A program made the position numbers and the translations under genes. This document shows, piece after piece, positions 51,990 through 63,712 of a DNA stretch of 64,000 nt; the stretch's first letter is position 1, and each line of letters starts with the position of its first letter. The stretch lies in contig JAJEKV010000339.1 in assembly GCA_021234155.1 (NCBI GenBank), positions 242,853-306,852 on the forward strand, read 5' to 3'. The notes below the pieces were generated by a model. That model saw nothing but the letters and a program-made list of their open reading frames with translations, was not told the DNA's origin and did not search any database. Source of the stretch: Isoetes taiwanensis (lineage: Eukaryota > Streptophyta > Lycopodiopsida > Isoetales > Isoetaceae).

Positions 51990-52108
51990 CGCAGACTCCG
52001 CTAATCTCCGCTTCGGTATGCACCACCCGATTCTACCACAAAGGTGGTGCCAAAATGTGGCGCCAAAATGCACGCTTTTGATACACCACAGCGGCTTTTA
52101 CCCCCGAT
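51990..52108 (-). repeat. Right terminal inverted repeat of the 9.9-kb element and its TSD
   Basis: Read on minus it starts (GG)GGGTAAAAGCC, then TGTGGTGTA, CACATTTTGGC and CACCACCTTTGTGGTA, the same blocks as the left end. GAT at 52106-52108 is the second copy of the target duplication. Two extra C residues at the extreme end may be real or a homopolymer error. Confidence 0.75.
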
Positions 52109-52456
52109 GGTCCAATGCATGGAAAGCCTTCGTGAGACGGCCCTATTGAACAAATTAGTCAAGAATTGGACAATTTGAGCTCCAACTCACCTCAAAAGTT
52201 CTCGCAGATGCATGCCATCTAGAGTTTTTGCCTTGCCATTTGCGAGCCATTGCAAGCTGTGGATCACATCTACTTCTGTTATAGTCAGTAGGAGGCCTTT
52301 TTTGTGCTGGCACAATAAACTCGGGGTCTCAAGGCTATGGTCGGCAACACACCGGTACCCTCGGCCGGAGGGTGGATGAAGACCGTGACATGACAATCGG
52401 CAAACCAACACAAGACTAACACGTAAATTAGATGCAAGAATTACTACAATGGGCAA
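52109..52456 (-). pseudogene. LINE fragment, upstream half, cut by the 9.9-kb element
   Basis: Minus frames give ITEVDVIHSLQWLANGKAKT and LDGMHLRELLR, then IVQFLTNLFNRAV and MHWTI, matching the 1081-2912 LINE (LANGKTPDLDGMQAKLLE, MFNRAF). The text stops exactly at the element end and continues at 42206. It uses the same strand and family as the other half. Confidence 0.8.
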
Positions 52457-52599
52457 ACACCGCTAATGCACGCATTAAGAATACGGAGCCAAAGACCACC
52501 TCCACCACCGAGATGTCTTGGACGGCTCCTTAGCTGTTAAGGGAAGAAGCCTAGGGCACTGGGAAGAATAGGAAGAGGAAAAGAAGAAGATTGAGGAGC

Positions 52600-54480
52600 C
52601 CATCCCTCCACCGACGATCGAGACCCCGACCGCCGAATCCCCGGCAGCTCCTGAGAACGGGTCGGATAATTCGGGCGGGGATAAGAACAAGAAAACAGGA
52701 CGACTATCAAAGAAGTTACACAAAGGCAATGAGCAACGGTGGAAGACAAGAAAATTGGGGCGTTCGGGCAAGGATAGATCGTGAATAGAGGCAGAGGTAT
52801 GGCCAGATGAAATGGAGGAATTTGGGAATTCCTATGGGATGAAGGACAAAGATATAGGCAAGGTAGCAACAAAGAAACCTAATTGGGCCAGCCAGAATTT
52901 GGAAGAGGTATGACAAATCTAATAAGTTCGGGGAGGAATAATTGCAGTGTTCAAGACCTTTAGCAAGGCATTCCGAAGCATTACGCCCCGAGATCCCACA
53001 CAAGTAGACATTTACAACAGATTTTACAGTTGGATCGGGGCAACTTATCTATGGCCAAGTATACCGAAGAGTTCATGAGGTTGAGACTCAATGTCCGTAG
53101 GATCGCTGAAAAAAGACAAGCGTTGGATGGGTACATTGAAGGGCTGAACAGCAACATTAAGAGGCTGGTTCTACTAATCAACCCAAGGACGTCTGAAAGG
53201 CCGAGGATAAAGCTTTGAGCTTGGAAGAGGCACCAAGAACTCCTGTAGGGCGTAGCAGCTACCATACAAAGGGAAGGCAAATGGGCAAGATCAATCCGCA
53301 TAAGCACCCTCCACTCCAAGCCAGGGAGCCAGCATCAAGGAAAACCATACAAAAATGGTCTTATGGGGGAGCACAAACAAGCAGGACACCTCGTGGGGAA
53401 GTCGAAGAATTTCTCTTAGACAAAGATCCCCAAAGAGAAAAGACAGAATTCATAGAGAAAAAGTTGTGCTTCCGGTGCTTACCAGTGGCACCAAACGCAC
53501 AATTGCCCTTTGTTATGCAGTGGCATTCGGAGCCGAACGATTTGAATCGCCAACCAAGGAGATAGCGAGGAAGGCAACCAAGAGGGAACCCCAAGACTAT
53601 ATAGAAGGTGAGTGTAAAAATTTGTGGCGCCATTGAGTCGGGAGGTTAAGAATCAGCCGCAATCATCTCAGCAGAAGGAATCATAGATAGCAAGCCATAT
53701 GTAGTCTTGATAGACACAGTAGTTCCCATAACTTTGCCTCTCTAAGGCTAGCCGCTTCTAATGAATTCTAAAGTCAAAGCTTAAGCCGGGCCAAGATGGC
53801 AAGCTGGCGCGACCGCCACATTAGGGGAAGGAGAATTAACTTTGAAATAGACCTTAGTGAAAGCAAATGGCCTATGGGTGCGGAAGTCATGGACATGGGG
53901 AAGTACGACTTGATAGTGGGAATGGAGTTCCTCAAAGCCGCCTAAAGCTATGATAGATCAGCGACAGGGCAAGATCGCCATGACGACGGCCTTGACGGGA
54001 CTCGATATATAGTCAAAGGTAAGAAGGTAACTCGCCTATGCGATGTATCTCCATGAAGCAAAAAGAAAAACATAATTAAAGATAAAATAGACTACATCCT
54101 CAAGGCTAGAGGTAAGTGAGCCTAGTCAAGTGAAAAAGCGAGCCCGGGATTTGAGTCGGGTTGCCAAGGCCAATAGTAAGGCTCATAAAGGAGTTTCATG
54201 ATGTATTCACGGATGAACTGGCAGTACCACCTTATAGGGGGGTGGAGGTGAGATCATGCTAGCATCGGATGCTAAGCCTACCAGCAAGCCCCCCCTGGGG
54301 GATGAGTATGCCAGAGCTAATTGAGCTCGGGCTTGAGCTTCGGGTTCATAAGAGCAAGCCTGTCTCCTTTTGGAGCACCCATTCTTTTCGTCAAGAAGAA
54401 AGACGGAAGTCTAAGGATGTGTATTAACTGTCGGCCAATAAGCAAACGATAAACGTAATCTTCCTGGTTCGGACCTGCAT
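52600..54480 (+). pseudogene. Ty3/Gypsy gag-pol fragment
   Basis: Plus-strand pieces in shifting frames appear in retrovirus-like order. Gag: LSMAKYTEEFMRLRLNVRRI and GYIEGLNSNIKRLVL at 53042-53175. A Cys-knuckle start, KLCFRC, lies near 53461. A protease region follows at about 53700-53990 (DTVVPITLPL; MDMGKYDLIVGMEFL). The start of the reverse transcriptase, HDVFTDELAVPPYRGVE, lies near 54200-54250, then [19 protein letters not shown] near 54370-54425 in shifted frames. The text stops near 54480, before the RT palm. There are no LTRs in sight. Frequent indels resemble those of the flanking transposon copies. Confidence 0.75.
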
Positions 54481-55631
54481 GTCTAAATGTCTCTATCCGG
54501 GCACATAAAAGAACTAAGTTCAAACACATATTAAGAGAGATGTCGACGATATGCACATCGAGAACATCTAAAGCATTGAAGCATCTACTCTTTTAGATGC
54601 ATAAAAGATGCATTTCAAAAAAAATTAAACAATTTTGAAAAATAGCTTTTAATAAGCAAAGCAGCAAAGAAGAAGAAAGAGACATAATAATAGAAATAAG
54701 GATAGCTAGCCTTATAAAAATCTGTTCTATTGTCTATTCTATGTATCAATACTCTCTTCACTGTTCATGTTGACTAGCAGTGCCATTGTTCACAGAACAT
54801 AAAAGGGCTTTCCTGGCTGCTAGTATGCCTCCAAGGCGGCCATACTTCTGCTACAAGATCTTTCCTAAAGGCTTGTTACCAGTTGTGAATCCCTGATGCC
54901 TGTTACCCGACCTCTATGGCTGCTGGTTTGAACTCCATCAACAGAAAACAGAGAGTAGATATATCCAGAGGACAAATGGAGCAGAGAAAGCTTCAACAAT
55001 CCATTCCAAAAACATTCAAAACTTAAGTGCAAAGGTTTTTATTAAAAAAAAAAAATTGAAAAAAAAAAAAAAAGTAGACACATCTGACTTAAGATGCGCG
55101 TCGATGCGCCACATCTGCATCTTAAGCATCTAATTATAAGATGCGCGCATCTGTGGAACATTGTACAAGAACCTCCAAATTGAACAAAATTTTATCAAAA
55201 AATCACTTACAAAATCTACTGGCCAGAAATAATTGTTTGTGTATAAAGAAATATAGATATTAACAACTGAAAAGGCCATTCCTAGAACCAACAAAGATCA
55301 GAATTAATTTACTGTTAATGTAATATATATAAGCGCAACTCATAAAGCTAAAACTAGAAGAACTAACCTCAAAATCTTTCTCTTTACGTTTCCTGGTTCT
55401 GTAGATTCCATCCTTGTTACATGAATGAAGCTATTTAGAATGAAGTGTTAGTAATCTTGCATGAACTACAAAAGAATTAAGATACAAAGGACACAAAATA
55501 CCTATATGACATTAGAAAGTAATGGGCGCAGATCAATGGGCTTGCTTTGAATCTTTGGCATGATCAATTAATACTTCATTCCCTGTATTTGAAAGGAGAT
55601 CCTATATAATCAACCAGGCTTTTAGCAAATT
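54481..55631. other. AT-rich repeat region with AGATGC motif clusters
   Basis: No gene is seen. GCATCT/AGATGC words cluster at about 54565-54612 and 55080-55160, the latter in a partly palindromic GC-richer block (AAGATGCGCG, GATGCGCC). The clusters border a region with several A runs. Opposed clusters about 500 bp apart could mark a MITE whose ends I cannot define. Confidence 0.4.
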
Positions 55632-56240
55632 TCAAATAGTTGTACATTTTACAACCACCAAAAAGGATGCATGTGCATAACCATTAGCATCATATGGAGA
55701 TCTGTCTACAAAGTCCTGTGCCTCGATTATATACCCAACATGTCCAAGAAGGCCAACCATGCAAACATAGTGCTCCACACTGGGGTAATTCCATCGATGT
55801 AAACTAGTTGAGCTTAGGAAATAGAAACCTTCATCTAACAAACATCCCGGGCTGCATGCACATAAGGCGTAAGTGATGATGACTTTGTTTGGCTTCACAC
55901 TTTGAGATGCATTTTCTCAAAAACTTCGATAGCTTCTTGAGCATGCCCATCTTGGGCATAACCTCGTTATGAGTGCATTCCATGAGACAAAGATTTCGAG
56001 GATGGATCCTATCAAAACATGACAAGGCATCTATGTTGCCACACGGTGACATACATGTGAACAAGCGCAGACCGCCCATAAAACATTTAACCGGCATCCT
56101 TCTTTCACTATCTCTCGCATGGATATGCTTTGCTACCTCTAAGGCCAATGCAAGAGTAACAAACACATGTTGTAACAATATTAAGGAATGCATTCTCATT
56201 CGGTTTTACATGCTGCAAATGCATAGGCTTAAATAACTGA
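55632..56240 (-). pseudogene. PPR (PLS-type) repeat fragment
   Basis: Minus frames give PPR-like text across shifts: MPVKCFMGGLRLFTCMSPCG (near 56080), HPRNLCLM, KPNKVIITYALCACSPGCLL (55840-55897), NYPSVEHYVCMVGLLGHVGY and EAQDFVDRSPYDAN. These correspond to the last L/S repeats of organelle RNA-editing PPR proteins. Stops and shifts occur near 55900, 55970 and 56080, so it is not functional. Confidence 0.75.
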
Positions 56241-56689
56241 ATTTGCTTCAAGGTGAATTTAATATAGGGCTTTCCTCATCCTCATATAATGGAAGACACA
56301 TTCCTACAACATAAAACTCATATTTCAATTGGAGGGCATCACATTAATACCTAGGCCCCTGTGCCAATTCCAAACGTGTTAAAGCCGAGTGTAGTAGTGT
56401 TTGTGAATATCGGTGTTGATGGCCCAATATTTCGCGATCCTATATCACGCATTCCTCTCACATCGCACAATCTTTTCATAGTTGATGAAAACCACCATAA
56501 CATGACAAGTGGAATAGAATATAATGATATACTAATGTCTTTTTAGTTTGCTCTTATTTCAATGAAAATTTTGATGGCAAAGTGCAAACAAAGGGCATGA
56601 ATTATGTATGAGACTTTTTATGGCATCTACAGTGGTCGATCGCCCTTCAAGGATCGCATTAGTATAATAATTTGAAATGTCTGCTTTGC

Positions 56690-57420
56690 CTTTGTCACTT
56701 CCCACATGAGCACGTACCATTTTTAAAACGATGAACATGCATTGAATCTCTAATAACAATTTCTCTATTCCTAATATTTGATATGAATTTGGAGGTCAAG
56801 TGGCAATCGGAGCAAATATGGGTGTTCTTGATGATATGCAATGTAGACTCGTAAGATATGGAAATAAGACCAAAAGGCAAAAGCAAGTTTCTCACTATGA
56901 TAACGTACAAATTGTTTCCTTGTATCCTCCCAAACATCATGGGATGCCACGCAAGGATCAGGAATGTATCCTGCCTTTTTCATTTGCATATTCAACGTAT
57001 CCAATTCAGCATATATAGCTTCAGCCTATGAATGTGAAAGATCCCTACAAAAACCGATGAACCTTATCGCTCACCTCAATGGTGCTACATGGCCGATGGC
57101 TTTTCACCAACTCTTTGGTCTTGCTACCTCTTGTTGGTTGCAGTTCAAAGATGATGTGGATCGGTGCCGCCACAAATGATCTCAATGTCAAAACATGTTT
57201 TGCAATGTGATTACCTCGATTGACATCCTTGTGAACCCACATACACCGTTGTGAAGTCCACGATACAATATCGCCTTTCAATAGGCATGTTGGCAATAAA
57301 ATCCTCCTGATTCATCCAACCAACCATCCCGCCCAAGAAGACCAACTATGCAGCCATGATGCTCAAGCGCCGGCGTTGCTCGTAATCAGCAATCATTGAT
57401 ATATACAACTGGTAACCCTC
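56690..57420 (-). pseudogene. PPR E/E+ and DYW deaminase domain fragment
   Basis: From 57420 down: a PPR end (GLVDEGYQLY), an E-domain part (VHKDVNRGNHIAKHVLTL, KTKELVKSHRP; 57045-57230), DTLNMQMKKAGYIPDP (56955-57003) and HSEKLAFAF (near 56880). The deaminase-type zinc part follows: HTHICSDCHLTSKFI and HVHRFKNGTCSCG. The DYW tripeptide is missing; the frame stops after CSCGK at 56695. Active DYW domains use the HSE glutamate and the CxxCH cysteines for C-to-U editing of organelle RNA. The motifs are present but lie in different frames. It abuts the truncated transposon copy at about 57440. Confidence 0.85.
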
Positions 57421-58089
57421 ATCTACAAGCCCCCGCATGGAACTGCTCGAACCGTGCATCCAAAATTATTGTTTTCTCGCGACTAAAGCATCTAAGCTTT
57501 CGCAGCCATCCCTGAATTTAACAGATGAGGTTTGCCGTTTCCTCGTGATCCCCCGGTGGTAAGTACGCACTCGCCAAGAAAACTACTGCTGCGTAGTCGA
57601 GCGACAAGTGACAGAGAACAATATACTAACCGCCTCTTGCAAAGATGTAACATAAGCTCATGAACTCGCCTAAGAGCTCTTCCCTGGGTCAACTGGACTC
57701 CAAGCATAGCCATTGAAGGCCCAAAGATCCAAATTTGTATGCCTTTAGGTTGGATTCAAAATCAGCAAAGAAGGTGGATTTAGGCATATCCACCTTCGTG
57801 AGATTTATCACGAGCCTTGTTTAACATGTGCCAATGCCCTCCTGGCCACCCTACAATAGTCGAGTGATCTCTCGAACATGGATCCTACCATGTTGCCCGA
57901 ATGAACTTCTTCGACGGCACGAATTGGGAATGAAACGCCAAAAATCGACATTTAGGAATCGTAGTGGGATTTAGGACCCGTGATCCTTTCTAATGATTAG
58001 AAGAGGAATGTAATTATTATCGGTGGTGTACTAATTTTGAAGTGTTTATGAGAGCAGGGGCTAGGCAGATTTTTATGCTTCAGACCTAA

Positions 58090-58790
58090 ATAGGATAAAA
58101 GTGATGTGATGTGATGTGTGGTGAAATTGATGGTGTGGTGGTGTGGTGGTGTGGTGTGGTGTGGGTTAAATTATGTCCATGGTGTCATGTGGGTGTGTGC
58201 ATGTTAATGTATGATCCGAGAATCTCCCCTCACCCCACCCACACCCCATCTATCCCACCACCATAGACTACCACCACATCTTTTGCGACCACCACATTAC
58301 CACCACATGCACACACATCCCACCACATCCCACGCCACACCCCTCCACCACCACCACCACAATCCACAACACCACACCACCACCACTACACCCCCACCAC
58401 ACTCCACCACCACCACACTCCACCACACACCACCACGACCACCACACCCCACCACCACACTCCACCACACCACATCATAGCACCACACACCACTACACAC
58501 ACCACCACCCCCACTCCCCCCACCACCACGCCCCACCACCACACCACACACCACCCACTACCCTCCACCACCACCCCCACCACCACACCCCACCACCACC
58601 ACACACCACCCACCACCCCCCCCACCACCACAATCCACCCCCACCACCCCACCACCACACCTCCACCACCACACTCCACCACCACACTCCACACCTCCAC
58701 CACGGTGTATGGTGTGGTGGTGTATGGTGTGTGGTGGGGTGTGTGGTGTGGTGTGTGGTAATGTACACAAGCACTAAGGTGCCTGCTCGT
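58090..58790. repeat. GTGGT / CCACCA satellite array of the second copy
   Basis: It has the same design as 44330-44995: GTGGTG at the left edge, CCACCA in the middle, GTGTATGGTGTGG at the right edge, and many shared unit variants in the same order. The array was therefore already part of the element before the copies separated. Confidence 0.9.
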
Positions 58791-58869
58791 GAATATGATG
58801 AGTGTGGGGCATGGTATGGTGCATGGTTTGGTGGTATACACATCCCTAACAGTTTAGTGTTCATTTCAT

Positions 58870-60745
58870 GCAGATGCTATTGTTCAAGATGTTTCCGGAC
58901 CAACATCCGTAAAATTAAGATTCGCCTTCGAGCTTTTGAGAAGCTAAAACCCCGGGTTTGTTGTGAAATTAGGACTTCAATAGTTGCTGTTGCATTCAAA
59001 GACGTGAGGATGCAAATGCTAGTGGATGGACTCAATGGGATGAGAACCAAACATTCAAGAATTGCACTTGCACCGCGATGTTTGTAGATCACATGAACTT
59101 GGTCAATGCAGGCACACCAAAGATAAAATTGCAAGGGCTGTGAAGCTTGTGGAGATCTATATTGTGTCCAAAGAGTGAGTTAGATGAGTTTCACAAGAAG
59201 GCGGCATCCTTGGAAATTGTGAGAGCGGTGGAATCAAGAAGTTTCAGACCCGTCCCATGGAAGGAAGTGGCGTGAGGGAAAGTGAAATGGGAGTACATTG
59301 ACTATGAAAAGACAACGCTCGAAGTTCGTAGGAGATCGATTTTATCAAGATAATGAGACAGTAACCCAAGGAGCTCGGATAAACCGAAAGAGCTGCCTAA
59401 AAAATCTTTCCACCGCATAATTTCAGATACCAATGGCAGTAAAATGCTTTAAGGAGCTCGGAGAATCTCCCAAAGCAGATGCATGTCTCTATGAGTGGAT
59501 TTTGCAGAGAACCATACATTCAAGGAACAAGAGGAGGTGCAGTCAATGATTGTACGGGTCAATAAACTGAGGATTACCATTTTGGTTCAAATAACATAAT
59601 TGTATGACTCAAAGGGCGTATGAGATTATCAAGGAAACACATTACTATGTATCAGATGATAGGGAACACGATACTTTGTTCGTGCAACACTGCTTCATGA
59701 AGCACCACAAATATCTGGAGCAGAAAGGAAGGGTTCCAAAGAGACATTATGTGTTTTCAGATGGTGCAGCATCTCAATTCAAGGCTTCTAGACCATTTTA
59801 CTTTTGTGGCTAGGTACACAAAACGATAATCGATGTCTATATGATGTGGAATTTTTTTTGGTTCTAACCACTTCGAAAGGTGAACACGATGGCAAAGCTG
59901 CTGAGTTGAAGAGATGGTTAAGACAATCGTAATTAAAATACAAAGAAAGATAAAATTGGGTAATGCTCATGAAGTGGTAGAAGTTGCCGAAGAGATGTTT
60001 ACTTGTGGAACATCCGAGTGGATGAACACATCTGAAACCAGTAAGAGGAAGAATATAAAAAGGTTCTTTTGGGAAGTCAAGGTGGAGGATATAGATAGAA
60101 AGAAAAAGCATGGGGTGCGTAAAGCGATTTTGGACACTAGGCAGATCCATTGTGTACATGCATTCAATCCTCGAATCTCCATTGCAATTGTAACACGAGG
60201 GAACTCATGCCCTGGACGATGGCATGTGGGACGCTTGTGTGAACAAGCACTACGCTGATGATTGGAAACTTCAAGTTATTGTACCATCCTCCAATGTGCA
60301 TAAGGACATTGAGGACCGTAAATCAGCAGGTCCTTGTTCTCCTCCAATCCTAATGATGTTAGCAAGAGGCACTTAGAGTTGGTGATAATTTCTTTGTTGT
60401 TGGTTCAAAGGGAATGATGAGGGTTCTGAATTTTGGATTCCTTTATGTGTACAAAACCAAAATGGATAGTGGAGAAAGACTTCAAACTCAATGGAATATG
60501 GTACCTCGCCGGTGATAGTGTCATAGAAGGTATGTATTACAAGAAGGGCGCAAGATCAACCGCCGCCTATGATCTTTGGCAAGAAAGACGCTTTTTAGGT
60601 ATAGTATTCACAACATGATCTGGCAATCGACTTCACATGCCACCAACTAAACGCCAAAACAGGATCAGATATAGGCTGGATCCTTTAGATGAGGAGAAAT
60701 TTTACAAAATTTACCCAAGTTCTTTTCGATGATGATGAAATGTAA
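58870..60745 (+). pseudogene. Transposase candidate, second copy
   Basis: Collinear with 45095-46978. Some blocks are cleaner here than in copy 1: HYVFSDGAASQFKASRPFYF (59745-59805) versus the scrambled form near 45985, and KWIVEKDFKLNGIWYLAGDS (60460-60520). Others are worse, such as the C-terminal LPEVLSDDDEM region near 60712-60740. Frames 59604-59813, 59914-60258 and 60433-60618 are the main surviving parts. Confidence 0.7.
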
Positions 60746-62029
60746 AACCATTTCGTAGTTTTCTAACTCATGTGAAGTTTTGTGCTTCATTTGTGAAAAT
60801 GGGTTTGTCTTGATTTCTTTGAAGATTTGAATTTTCCGAAACACTTGATTCCTTTGTTTGTGAGATGAATTGAATATGAATTTTCATTGAAATGAATCGA
60901 GGTTACAATAACAATTATGTACATAAGAAAGATATATTGATTTAAGCACGAGGTGACTCATGCACCTACATACTTCCCAATACATATGTTCCTCCCGGCC
61001 AGCTTTTGTTGCTTCTAATCTTAAACTTCAAGCATGAACACTCTAACGCCAACTAGATCCCTCGTCTGAAATGTCCACAACCCGCAGCTAGCAACCACAC
61101 ACTTTGTCAATAACAGAGTTTGGTTTGTTCACGCTTTTGTTGACTTACTAGATCAGGCAACAATATATTCATCTTTTAAGTACCCCTCACAAATTTGTGC
61201 ATAACGAACATACGGGCAGGGCCACATGAATGACCATCGGTTTTGAAGAGGCGTTTGAAATTTCACAACATCCGAGGTTGTAAAGCTGAAATTATTGTGT
61301 CCAAGCAATTCCAGTGAACCCTGCACTCAAAGTTTGTTGTCATTGTGCCACAACAGCAAAATGCAATGAGCAAGCACTAACCTCTCATTATGTCTCCGCT
61401 TCGCCATGCAAGCCCGAGCTATCAAAGTGATATATCCCCGTTTATATCTCAGGCGGTAGACATCGCTGCGGCTTACAATCGTAAAACAGTCCAGTTGATG
61501 TCCATCATTGGCGTGCAAAACATGTAATCGGCACTTATCCGCATTCACATGTTTCCTTATTGTTTTGTAAACTATTTGTGTCCTTGGACAATGTCGAAAG
61601 TGAAAAGAGGGTCAAAGAAAAATGAAAGGGATGGCTATTCATTCCTTGGAGAATCAAGTAGTATTCCATGTATCCGCAAACATATGCATATCATCCGCAC
61701 AACTCGATGATCACAAATCAGATGAAAGTATCACCTTGAGAAGAGGAGGATCAATTGATCATTGAACCACCAGACGGCTTCCAAAATTTTGATGCCTGCG
61801 GGAGCTAATCACGACAGCTTTCAGTTCCACTCAAAGACCACTTCCGGATGTGTGGTATTTGGCTTTAGATAGGCAGACCGCAAAGCTCTATCATCTCTAG
61901 TTCTAAACACACACGAGAACATTTGCTCACAATCCATTCAAATATTTTAAATTGAAAAAAGTACAACATATCATAGAAATTTCTTTTACTTATATTGAGA
62001 GTTTTATTAAGATTCATTTATGAAAATAC

Positions 62030-62739
62030 TTGTCGAAAGCATTTTCATGCAGCTTGCGCTTGACTCTTCGTAATCCTACATGTTCCACATTTGATGTTCC
62101 TTCACATAAGCCGGGCACACTTTCTCGCAGCCAAAGGTCCCTCCGTAAACATGGTTTGAGTTGCTCCAAAAGGAAATTGAATCCAACCCGCCGGGATAAA
62201 AACTCATATTTGACATATCTGTGTTCTTACCGGTTGGCGTAATCCTTATCCGCCAATATCTATCAACAATGTGTTTGTCACCGTATCTCCAAAATTCTCC
62301 GTACACTTTGGATGATCCTTATGAAAAATTGGCTTATTAACCACTTTTAATTTTGTGTTGGTGCAAATATCCTGATCTCCAAATAAAAAGAAATCATTTC
62401 CTTATTCTCGCGAATAACTTTCTCACAACAAGTCAACATTACTCTTAGCTATGCCGGACCACAATGCAATCTCAAATTTGAAAAACACCATTCTAAGAAC
62501 TTCAAATCCAGCCCTGAAATCAAGGAACTTTTGATGGTTCAATTTCGGATGGTCACCTCTCGCCTACCATGTAGATCCTCTTTCAAGTCATAAACTCTGC
62601 CTAAACTCCCATTAAAACTTAACAAGGGAGAATTGGTGCTTAACCTCTTTGGTTTTGTTGGTTGAGGTTGTACTTTTGGACTCGTTGGAGCAGCCTCGTG
62701 ATCTTGTCCAGATCCGGGTTTCTTTGTCAACTTCATCAC
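62030..62739 (-). pseudogene. FCP1-like phosphatase, second copy, broken
   Basis: It matches 48243-48968 on minus but with many short indels. MKLTKKPGSG and QPQPTKPKRL start the frame (62539-62739). The motif I region is altered to SFNGSLG, and the remainder is scattered over three frames. The intact homologue in copy 1 shows what was lost or mis-sequenced. Confidence 0.8.
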
Positions 62740-63712
62740 CGCATCCGTGACGGCTCATATTCAGCACCAAACTTTTTTTCTCGTGAAGGACCCCGTACGT
62801 AATGAATCCTTAAGGGAATTAATTTTCCCTAAATCAGATGCACTAGGTATAGGAATCTCTTTCATGGCTTGTAGAGAGTATTTTATCTCAGAACATAATT
62901 GAAATGAGGAAGACCACGCGTAAAAATGGCCAAAAAAAATAAATCATGTATAAAATTCCGTGATTAACTTGATAATGCATCAAATGCATTCAGTTGACTA
63001 TCCAAATTCTGTTTTGAGTTCCATGCCGCACGGGATTGACTTAGGAGTATCAAATGTGGTGAATTCTAGGTACAACCGTAGGGAGGTATCTTGCGATCCT
63101 CATAACTGATCGAGGCGTGGATAATTGTTGGATATCCTTGGTCTCAAATTTCGCAGTGCAAACACTAAGTCGATTAGACTGTGACAACTTGTCGGTAAAC
63201 ATTAGTTCTGAGACTTGTTTTACGTGAATCTATATTGTTTGCATAAATAACAATATCAAACTCCGTGAGTTGACAACCATTCAAGAGGGTCACGCAGGCT
63301 TTTACTTTCATGTTCCTTTATATATATATCTAAGTGCCCTAAAATGAGCGAGCGATCTCATCCTCAGGGGCACTTTAGATACAACAAAGGACAAGCAAAG
63401 AGACTAAGCCAGACAGGGATGGAAGAGACTAGCCAGGATGAAAGAGACCGAGTACAAGCATCGAGACTCCCAAACCTTGCTTTCACCCTCTTTGGACTTA
63501 CTTGTGTTATTGTTCTTGTGGTACCACTTAACACCAAAAGCCAAAAGCCATGTCTCATCATAATGTGGCCACAATAACGGGGCTGCGGCCGGGTTCTAGG
63601 AGTGTCGAAACAATTAAAATCAATAGAGTCTTTAGACGAGGGTTAGAGAATGACAAGTTTACCTCAAATGGTGTGATAGACATGGAATGTGACATCTGGT
63701 GACCGCATTCTG

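Larger units (their letters stand above)
42207..52105 (+). mobile_element. Large TIR transposon, 9899 bp, with transposase candidate and phosphatase cargo
   Basis: Both ends are fixed by the interrupted LINE. The LINE reads ...HWTI on one side and INRVV... on the other, and ATC (GAT on plus) is present twice, which is a 3-bp target duplication. Ends are GGGTAAAAAGCC and GGCTTTTACCC(CC), inside a degenerate TIR of about 100 bp. Contents in order: left TIR; transposase candidate on plus (42722-46978, an inferred long intron holding a CCACCA array); poorly readable minus-strand frames (47000-48240); FCP1/SCP-like phosphatase on minus (48243-48968); further minus-strand frames including a coiled-coil ORF (50091-50447); a GTGGTG array (50620-51060); a further minus-strand frame (51426-51785); right TIR. 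A second copy lies at 57440-64000. The ends are not CACTA, and superfamily membership is not established. Confidence 0.75.

Noticed and set aside
42207-52105. CACTA (En/Spm) assignment on the basis of the 3-bp TSD
   Set aside because: The termini begin GGGTAAAA, not CACTA/CACTG, and the protein shows no recognisable CACTA transposase motif.
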